Source: Eubacterium sp. CAG:841 | Lineage (GTDB): Bacteria > Bacillota > Clostridia > Oscillospirales > CAG-272 | Reading direction: 5' to 3' | NCBI GenBank assembly: GCA_000437375.1 | Contig: FR898195.1 | Location: forward strand, 1-6,598 | DNA: 6,598 bases | Shown here: one piece after another, positions 5,433 to 6,598 of the stretch | Numbering within the stretch: the stretch's first letter is position 1 | Layout: each line of letters starts with the position of its first letter | Notes under the pieces: generated by a model | What the model was told of the DNA's origin: nothing | Seen by the model: the letters and a program-made list of their open reading frames with translations, nothing else | The model's database searches: none | Translations under genes and position numbers: made by a program

Positions 5433-5942
5433 ATGCCAAGTGCAAGCGTTCTTGAACAAAAGAAAAAAATCGTTTCGGATCTTACCGAAAGAATGAAAAA
5501 TGCGGTTGCAGGTGTTATCGTAAGTTATCAGGGTATTACTGTTGAAGATGATACCGCTCTTCGTGCGGAACTCAGAAAGTCCGGCGTTGAATATTCCGTA
5601 ATTAAGAACACACTTACAAAAAGAGCTTGTGAAGCTGTCGGTTTTGATAAGCTCACAGATACTCTTGAAGGAATGACAGCCGTTGCTACAAGTGACAGCG
5701 ATCCTGTTGCAGCTGCTAAAATTCTTAAAAAGTATGCCGACAAAGTAGAAACCTTTGAAATCAAAGCAGGCTTTGTTGACGGCTCAACTCTTGACAAAGC
5801 AGGAGTTGAAGAACTTGCTGCACTGCCTTCCAAAGAGCAGCTTATTGCAAAAATGCTCGGCAGCTTGCAGTCCTCACTTTACGGTCTTGCTTATGTTCTT
5901 CAGGCTTATGTTGATAAGCAGAATGAAGAAACAGCAGCGTAA
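5433..5942 (+). CDS. rplJ: 50S ribosomal protein L10
   Basis: This 169-residue protein anchors the L7/L12 dimers to the ribosomal stalk and, in complex with them, represses its own operon. The family pattern is clear: MPSASVLEQKKKIVSDLTERM at the start, YSVIKNTLTKRA in the middle of the RNA-binding domain, LEGMTAVAT and DPVAAAKILKKYA, LPSKEQLIAKMLGSLQS, and an alanine-ending C-terminal helix that binds L7/L12. Length is normal for L10. I chose ATG 5433 rather than the in-frame ATG at 5313 because the latter lies inside the leader RNA, encodes nothing L10-like and would span the terminator. AAGGAG at 5416-5421 is 11 nt from the ATG, slightly long. Its own promoter and L10 leader lie upstream, and rplL follows after 56 nt. 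Confidence 0.97.
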   Translation: MPSASVLEQKKKIVSDLTERMKNAVAGVIVSYQGITVEDDTALRAELRKSGVEYSVIKNTLTKRACEAVGFDKLTDTLEGMTAVATSDSDPVAAAKILKKYADKVETFEIKAGFVDGSTLDKAGVEELAALPSKEQLIAKMLGSLQSSLYGLAYVLQAYVDKQNEETAA

Positions 5943-5998
5943 ACTCTAATCAAAATTAAAAAAACAAATTTCAAAAAAATAATCGGAGGTAATTTATT

Positions 5999-6373
5999 AT
6001 GGCATCTGAAAAGATCACAGCAATTCTCGATGAGATAAAATCACTTACAATCCTCGAAGTAGCAGACCTCGTTAAGGCTCTCGAAGAGGAATTCGGCGTT
6101 TCTGCAGCTCCCGTAGCAGCAGTAGCAGTTGGTGGCGCAGCAGCTCCCGCAGCTGAAGAAAAGACAGAATTTGACGTAGTTCTTGCTTCTTTCGGCGACA
6201 AGAAGCTCGACGTTATCAAGGCAGTTCGTGAGATCACAGGTCTCGGTCTTAAGGAAGCTAAAGAACTTGTTGAAGGCGCTCCCAAGACAGTTAAAGAAGC
6301 AGTTGCTAAAGACGAAGCTGAAAAGATCAAAGAAACTCTTACAGCTGTTGGCGCAACAGTTGAAATCAAATAA
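5999..6373 (+). CDS. rplL: 50S ribosomal protein L7/L12
   Basis: This 124-residue acidic stalk protein binds and stimulates translation factors such as EF-G and EF-Tu. It has the N-terminal dimerisation domain (about 1-33, with LTILEVADLVKALEEEFGV), an alanine-rich hinge (about 36-53) and the C-terminal factor-binding domain (about 55-124, with VIKAVREITGLGLKEAKELVEGAP and ending VEIK). The length is exactly typical. GGAGG at 5985-5989, 9 nt from the ATG, gives a strong ribosome binding site in a very A-rich 56-nt gap that holds no terminator; this suits the need for several L7/L12 copies per L10. Codon choice is simple and biased, as for highly expressed genes. A strong terminator follows. 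Confidence 0.98.
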   Translation: MASEKITAILDEIKSLTILEVADLVKALEEEFGVSAAPVAAVAVGGAAAPAAEEKTEFDVVLASFGDKKLDVIKAVREITGLGLKEAKELVEGAPKTVKEAVAKDEAEKIKETLTAVGATVEIK

Positions 6374-6402
6374 TCTAATTTTATTTGAAATTTCTCAAAA
6401 CA

Positions 6403-6452
6403 TACGGAAACGGCTATATTTTAGCCGTTTCCGTAAAGTTTTTTTGTTTTTT
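6403..6452 (+). terminator. Strong intrinsic terminator after rplL
   Basis: TACGGAAACGGCTA at 6403-6416 pairs perfectly with 6422-6435 (14 bp, 5-nt loop). After AAG come seven T's (6439-6445), a G and six more T's (6447-6452). This ends the rplJL transcript and argues that rpoB is not co-transcribed from it. Confidence 0.95.
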
Positions 6453-6455
6453 ATA

Positions 6456-6484
6456 TTGACTTAATTCATTTTTTGTGATATAAT
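6456..6484 (+). promoter_or_regulatory. Promoter of the tRNA gene
   Basis: TTGACT (6456-6461) and a perfect TATAAT (6479-6484) are 17 nt apart, and TGA directly before the -10 gives an extended -10 (TGn) motif. The start would fall near 6491, about 27 nt before the mature tRNA 5' end, leaving a short leader for RNase P to remove. Confidence 0.92.
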
Positions 6485-6517
6485 TCGCCTTGCGCAACGA
6501 AAAAGAATATATTTTAT

Positions 6518-6593
6518 CTGGGTGTGGCGCAGTTGGGAGCGCGCTACCTTGGGGTGGTAGAGGCCGCTGGTTCAAGTCCAGTCACTCAGACCA
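6518..6593 (+). tRNA. tRNA-Pro, anticodon GGG
   Basis: A 76-nt cloverleaf folds completely. The acceptor CTGGGTG/CACTCAG has 7 pairs with one G-U. The D stem is GCGC/GCGC with loop AGTTGGGA. The anticodon stem CTACC/GGTAG holds loop TTGGGGT, with anticodon GGG at 6551-6553 and G37. The variable region has five bases, and the T arm is GCTGG-TTCAAGT-CCAGT. The C1-G72 pair and A73 are the bacterial proline identity pattern, and CCA (6591-6593) is encoded. It should read CCC and CCU codons. It has its own promoter and lies at the window edge; whether more tRNAs follow is not visible. Confidence 0.96.
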
Positions 6594-6598
6594 AAAAA

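Noticed and set aside
6183..6464. 93-codon plus-strand frame overlapping rplL and its terminator
   Set aside because: It is out of frame with the clear L7/L12 gene, K/L-rich by frame shift, and runs through a strong terminator hairpin.

Overview
This window is a housekeeping region from a low-to-mid GC Gram-positive bacterium. It is most like a Clostridia member of the Oscillospiraceae/Ruminococcaceae type; this placement is inferred from protein style and gene order, and no search was run. It opens with the origin-proximal cluster rpmH-rnpA-yidD-yidC-jag-mnmE, so dnaA and oriC probably lie just upstream of base 1. All protein genes and the single tRNA are on the + strand. I found no mobile element, CRISPR array, phage gene or foreign-looking island.

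Layout. Bases 1-150 carry rpmH (L34). Bases 151-237 hold two tandem hairpins, the first resembling an intrinsic terminator. rnpA (RNase P protein) starts at a GTG and overlaps yidD by 4 nt. yidC follows 18 nt after yidD and jag/khpB 41 nt after yidC. A perfect 13-bp hairpin closes that block. mnmE and birA form a second block separated by 2 nt. The -35 box of a sigma-A-type promoter overlaps the birA stop codon and drives a compact L10 leader, followed by rplJ and rplL. A strong 14-bp terminator ends rplJL. A separate extended -10 promoter then reads a tRNA-Pro(GGG) with encoded CCA at the right edge.

How the genes work together. L34, L10 and L7/L12 are 50S ribosomal proteins. RnpA matures tRNA 5' ends, MnmE modifies tRNA U34 together with MnmG (not in the window), and tRNA-Pro is their type of substrate. 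YidD and YidC assist membrane protein insertion, and KhpB is an RNA-binding partner gene traditionally linked to YidC. BirA attaches biotin to carboxylases.

Most notable points. (1) The rplJ leader can be drawn as a complete attenuator: a kink-turn L10 site, an antiterminator and a 7-T terminator whose arms compete. (2) rplJL is detached here from its usual rplKA and rpoBC neighbours. (3) YidC has a roughly 100-residue insert and an acidic tail, and the adjacent KhpB has a basic RG-rich tail. (4) The biotin ligase has a divergent biotin-binding loop. (5) Start-stop codon pairs sit on the first two gene starts. None of these amounts to a clearly new system; the region is mainly conserved core genome.
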